NCBI GenBank assembly: GCA_947501555.1
Contig: CANMWG010000001.1
Location: 310,001-374,000 of the forward strand
DNA: 64,000 nt
DNA from: an uncultured Paracoccaceae bacterium
GTDB lineage: Bacteria; Pseudomonadota; Alphaproteobacteria; Rhodobacterales; Rhodobacteraceae
Reading direction: 5' to 3'
Positions 61,440 to 64,000 of the stretch are shown in pieces (within the stretch, counting starts at the first letter, position 1; each line of letters opens with the position of its first letter). The notes beneath the pieces were generated by a model. It did not search any database, was not told the DNA's origin, and was given only the letters and a program-made list of their open reading frames with translations. The position numbers were made by a program, and so were the translations under genes.

Positions 61440-62240
61440 ATGGACTTTATGCCAGACCTGCAAGACCGGAAAAACCTACCCGAAAATTTACAATTTCTTT
61501 GTAGGTTTCGTAAATCGCGATCCGTGGTCGCCAGAGAGATTGGCCTGAACAGACAACAGTTTGAGAAATATTTATCCGGGCGGGCGTTTCCGTCCAGTCA
61601 CGTGCGACAACGCATTGCCGCCTATTTCGGTATCTCGTTTGAAAGCCTGGTCCTCCCGCCCAAGACATTTCAAGAAGCTCAGGCTGATCTAGAGATTTTG
61701 GGCGCGGCAAACACTTTCGGACTTCCCGAGACCAGCACGCAAGAACTGGCTTTTCTGCGCCACTACGTGGGGGCCTTCCAAACCTATTTTCTAAACCCAG
61801 CCTGGCCCGGAAAAATCCAGGCTGGTGTGGTTTTCGTGAGAGAGGAAAACCGGCAAATTAGTACGATCTTTTACAACCGGACACGCGACCCGGACACGAA
61901 TGACCTGCATCGTTCCCGTTTGGATGGTCAACTGTTCTTGCGCGGTGAACGGTTGTTTCTGTTGGAAAAGACGCGGGGCACTGAAGACCGCATTTCTGAA
62001 ACGATCCTCTATCCGCCGCATCGCCACAGCGGAAAATACCTGACGGGTATGTCTTTCGGTGTGACTTGGCGGCCGTATAGGGTGCCCTTTGCGACACGGA
62101 CAATCTGGCGGCGATTACCTCAGGCAATGGCATTGCGCACCGTTTTGCAAAATTGCGGAATTCGCGATCCGGACCATAGGTCATTGGACCCCATTGTGAG
62201 AAAGTTCATGCGTGAAAATCTAGCGGCCTATACGATTTGA
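61440..62240 (+). CDS. XRE-type helix-turn-helix regulator
   Basis: 266 residues from the ATG at 61440 (61449 also possible); the track start is a TTG eight codons earlier. The N-terminal ~65 residues hold a lambda-repressor-like HTH (FRKSRSVVAREIGLNRQQFEKYLSGRAFPSSHVRQRIAAYFGI). The C-terminal ~200 residues have no motif I know (PAWPGKIQAGVVFVREENRQ, YLTGMSFGVTWRPY) and may sense a ligand. It is divergent from the hydrolase-ABC operon and presumably controls it. Confidence 0.78.
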   Translation: MDFMPDLQDRKNLPENLQFLCRFRKSRSVVAREIGLNRQQFEKYLSGRAFPSSHVRQRIAAYFGISFESLVLPPKTFQEAQADLEILGAANTFGLPETSTQELAFLRHYVGAFQTYFLNPAWPGKIQAGVVFVREENRQISTIFYNRTRDPDTNDLHRSRLDGQLFLRGERLFLLEKTRGTEDRISETILYPPHRHSGKYLTGMSFGVTWRPYRVPFATRTIWRRLPQAMALRTVLQNCGIRDPDHRSLDPIVRKFMRENLAAYTI

Positions 62241-62453
62241 GCCATGGCAATTGATACCGCAATGTTCGGTTTGGCCATGGAAAAAAGCTGCAGTCACGCT
62301 TTTCCAATTGCTCTCTTTGCGTCAGATCTGGACCTGGTATCCACCGGAGAGAAGCTTGCTTATAGTGGCGATATCCAAAGCGCTGAGTCGTCGATAAGTG
62401 GCAAATAGGGGGGTGGAAACTTTGCCCCGCAACAGTTTGAATGTACAAGAAAA

Positions 62454-63440
62454 ATGAAGATAGATAAGCACGCTAGACTTTCTGTTGCCCCAATGATGGA
62501 CTGGACGGATCGCCATTGCCGCTATCTGCACCGTCTGATGTCGCAGCACACGTTGCTCTATACCGAAATGGTCACCGCACCGGCTGTTATCCATGGTGAT
62601 CGTGACCGGTTGCTTGGGTTTGATCCCGCCGAACAGCCTGTTGCGCTGCAACTGGGGGGCTCTGACCCCGCACAATTGGCCCAAGCCGCCCGTATTGGTG
62701 CAGCGTTTGGCTATTGTGAGATCAACCTGAATTGCGGATGCCCGTCGGATCGTGTGCAGTCTGGTCGATTTGGTGCCATTTTGATGGAAGATGCCGCATT
62801 GGTCGCAAATTGCGTGTCAGCGATGCGGGACGCGGTGGATATCCCGGTGACTGTTAAGTGCCGGATTGGCGTCGATGACCAAGACCCGCAACAGGTTTTG
62901 CCCGACTTTCTTGCACGCGTTTCTGCTGCAGGCGTTGATCATTTTGCTATCCATGCACGCAAAGCTTGGTTGCAAGGCCTGAGCCCAAAGGAAAACCGCG
63001 ATATCCCGCCACTTGATCATGAATTGGTCGTGCAGATGAAGGGTCTATTTCCCCATCTGACGATTGCGATCAATGGCGGCATTGCATCGCTTGATGCGGC
63101 CGAGGCGTTCTTGGCCCAAGGTCTCGATAGCGTGATGATCGGGCGTGCGGCCTATCACACCCCAAGTGAGATTTTGTTGCAGGCTGACGCAAGGATATTC
63201 GGCGGTGGTACGCCGCGGACGGCCGCCGAGGTCGTGCATTTGATGTTGCCCTATATCGAGACCCATTTGGCCGCAGGCGGCCGCCTTGGCCAGATCACCC
63301 GCCATATGTTGGGGCTTTTTCAGGGCCAGCCTGGCGCACGCGGGTGGCGTAGGCACCTTTCTGAGAATGTCCATGCTGATGGGGCAGGGCCGCAGGTGGT
63401 ACTGGATGCGCTGGATCATGTCACCCGGGTCGCGGCGTAA
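62454..63440 (+). CDS. dusA: tRNA-dihydrouridine(20/20a) synthase
   Basis: 328-residue FMN enzyme that reduces U20 and U20a in the tRNA D-loop. Landmarks: RLSVAPMMDWTDRHCRYLHRL, LYTEMVTAPAVIHGD, QLGGSDPAQLAQAARI, EINLNCGCPSDRVQSGRFGAILM (active-site Cys region), HARKAWLQGLSPKENRDIPPL and INGGIASLDAAEAFL. The AWLxGLSPKENR stretch marks the DusA subfamily. The 213-bp spacer before it holds no gene I can support. Confidence 0.95.
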   Translation: MKIDKHARLSVAPMMDWTDRHCRYLHRLMSQHTLLYTEMVTAPAVIHGDRDRLLGFDPAEQPVALQLGGSDPAQLAQAARIGAAFGYCEINLNCGCPSDRVQSGRFGAILMEDAALVANCVSAMRDAVDIPVTVKCRIGVDDQDPQQVLPDFLARVSAAGVDHFAIHARKAWLQGLSPKENRDIPPLDHELVVQMKGLFPHLTIAINGGIASLDAAEAFLAQGLDSVMIGRAAYHTPSEILLQADARIFGGGTPRTAAEVVHLMLPYIETHLAAGGRLGQITRHMLGLFQGQPGARGWRRHLSENVHADGAGPQVVLDALDHVTRVAA

Positions 63441-63449
63441 GGGGCAGAT

Positions 63450-64000
63450 ATGGACGATATGCTTGTTATGGCCGCGCTCGGCGCGATGCTGCTGGTTTTG
63501 GGCGCTGCGTCCGGGGTTCTGGCTGGGCTATTAGGCGTCGGGGGCGGGATCATTCTGGTGCCTGCATTCCTGGTTGTTTTCACGGTCCTTGGCTTTGACA
63601 GTCCGGAAGTTATGCAGATGTGTCTGGCCACCTCACTGGCGACGATTGTGGTAACATCCGTCCGGTCGGTTCTGGCGCATGACAAGCGTGGCGCGGTGGA
63701 TTGGGTGGTTCTGAAGACCTGGGCGCCAGGGCTAGTGTTGGGGGCGCTCCTGGGTGTGTTGACGGCGTCAGTCCTGGGATCAGCCGTTTTACAGGTAATT
63801 TTTGCGATCCTGGCCGGCGTTGTCGGCGGCTACATGACGTTTGGGCGCCGGAACTGGCGGTTAGGGCGCCGCATGCCTGTGGGTGTTTTACGCGCCGCTT
63901 TGTCGGCGGTCACTGGTTTCTTGTCGGTCTTGCTGGGCATTGGGGGCGGGTCGTTTGGCGTGCCGATAATGTCCTTGCATAATGTTCCGATCCACAAAGC
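63450..64000 (+). CDS. Sulfite exporter TauE/SafE-family permease (3' end outside the window)
   Basis: Open to the window edge, 183 codons seen. ATG 63450 follows AAGGGG, nine bases after the dusA stop. The protein starts with a span and the family motif GVLAGLLGVGGGIILVPAF, repeated in the second half as FLSVLLGIGGGSFGVPIM, giving the two inverted halves of TauE/SafE. Members move sulfite, sulfoacetate or other small anions. It is 38 kb from the candidate sulfite-releasing cluster, so a link is speculative. Confidence 0.86.
   Translation, partial: MDDMLVMAALGAMLLVLGAASGVLAGLLGVGGGIILVPAFLVVFTVLGFDSPEVMQMCLATSLATIVVTSVRSVLAHDKRGAVDWVVLKTWAPGLVLGALLGVLTASVLGSAVLQVIFAILAGVVGGYMTFGRRNWRLGRRMPVGVLRAALSAVTGFLSVLLGIGGGSFGVPIMSLHNVPIHK

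Noticed and set aside
62244-62408. 54-codon plus-strand ORF between the XRE-type regulator and dusA
   Set aside because: No ribosome site, no hydrophobic or motif pattern, and mixed composition; probably chance.
1-64000. CRISPR arrays, tRNA or rRNA genes, intact insertion sequences, prophage
   Set aside because: I saw no regularly spaced direct repeats, cloverleaf-like sequences, transposase motifs or phage genes while reading the window; a tRNAscan or IS search would be needed to be certain.

Overview
The window looks like chromosomal DNA of a marine Rhodobacterales (Roseobacter-group) alphaproteobacterium. This is inferred from moderately high GC, tightly overlapping operons (many ATGA and TAATG junctions), TRAP transporters, a DMSP-lyase-type cupin, and above all a roseobacter-type methylated-amine cluster. 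I saw no tRNA, rRNA, CRISPR array, phage genes or intact insertion sequence.

Region 1 (1-15 kb): a D-xylose locus. A ROK repressor (overlapping a secreted FG-GAP/ASPIC protein) faces xylF-xylH-xylG-xylB-xylA. The same strand continues into two overlapping genes of unknown function (a GNAT-like protein and a polytopic membrane protein) and a glycerate 2-kinase. Paralogous MauG/CcpA-like di-haem peroxidases bracket the locus in opposite orientation.

Region 2 (15-17.9 kb): small exported or membrane proteins (Sel1 repeats, anchored thermonuclease, EF-hand protein), a terminator and an intergenic repeat.

Region 3 (17.9-25.7 kb): a TRAP transporter, flavin reductase, aldo/keto reductase and FMNH2-dependent monooxygenase, divergent from a GntR regulator and a Gfo/Idh/MocA protein. 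The set and order match the oxidative-desulfonation (sulfo-SMO) route for sulfoquinovose: the Gfo/Idh protein would be an NAD-dependent sulfoquinovosidase, the monooxygenase would release sulfite, and the aldo/keto reductase would make glucose. This is an inference from family membership and gene order.

Region 4 (26-54 kb): methylated-amine catabolism. Tmm oxidises TMA to TMAO, Tdm demethylates TMAO to DMA, DmmABCD demethylates DMA to methylamine, GmaS and MgsABC convert methylamine to N-methylglutamate, and a four-gene sarcosine-oxidase-like set (read as MgdABCD) oxidises it. PurU recovers THF from formyl-THF. Interleaved are a DMSP-lyase cupin, ethanolamine ammonia-lyase (eutBC), an ammonium transporter with a 56-residue membrane protein, XRE-cupin and GlxA/AraC regulators, and a short accessory segment carrying a 5'-truncated NUDIX gene.

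Region 5 (54-64 kb): a peptide-type ABC importer with a CocE/NonD hydrolase, a divergent XRE-type regulator, dusA and the start of a TauE/SafE permease. Several genes below the ORF-track limit or off its edges were read directly: 2-145, 27108-27272, 31108-31449, 41979-42149 and 63450-64000.
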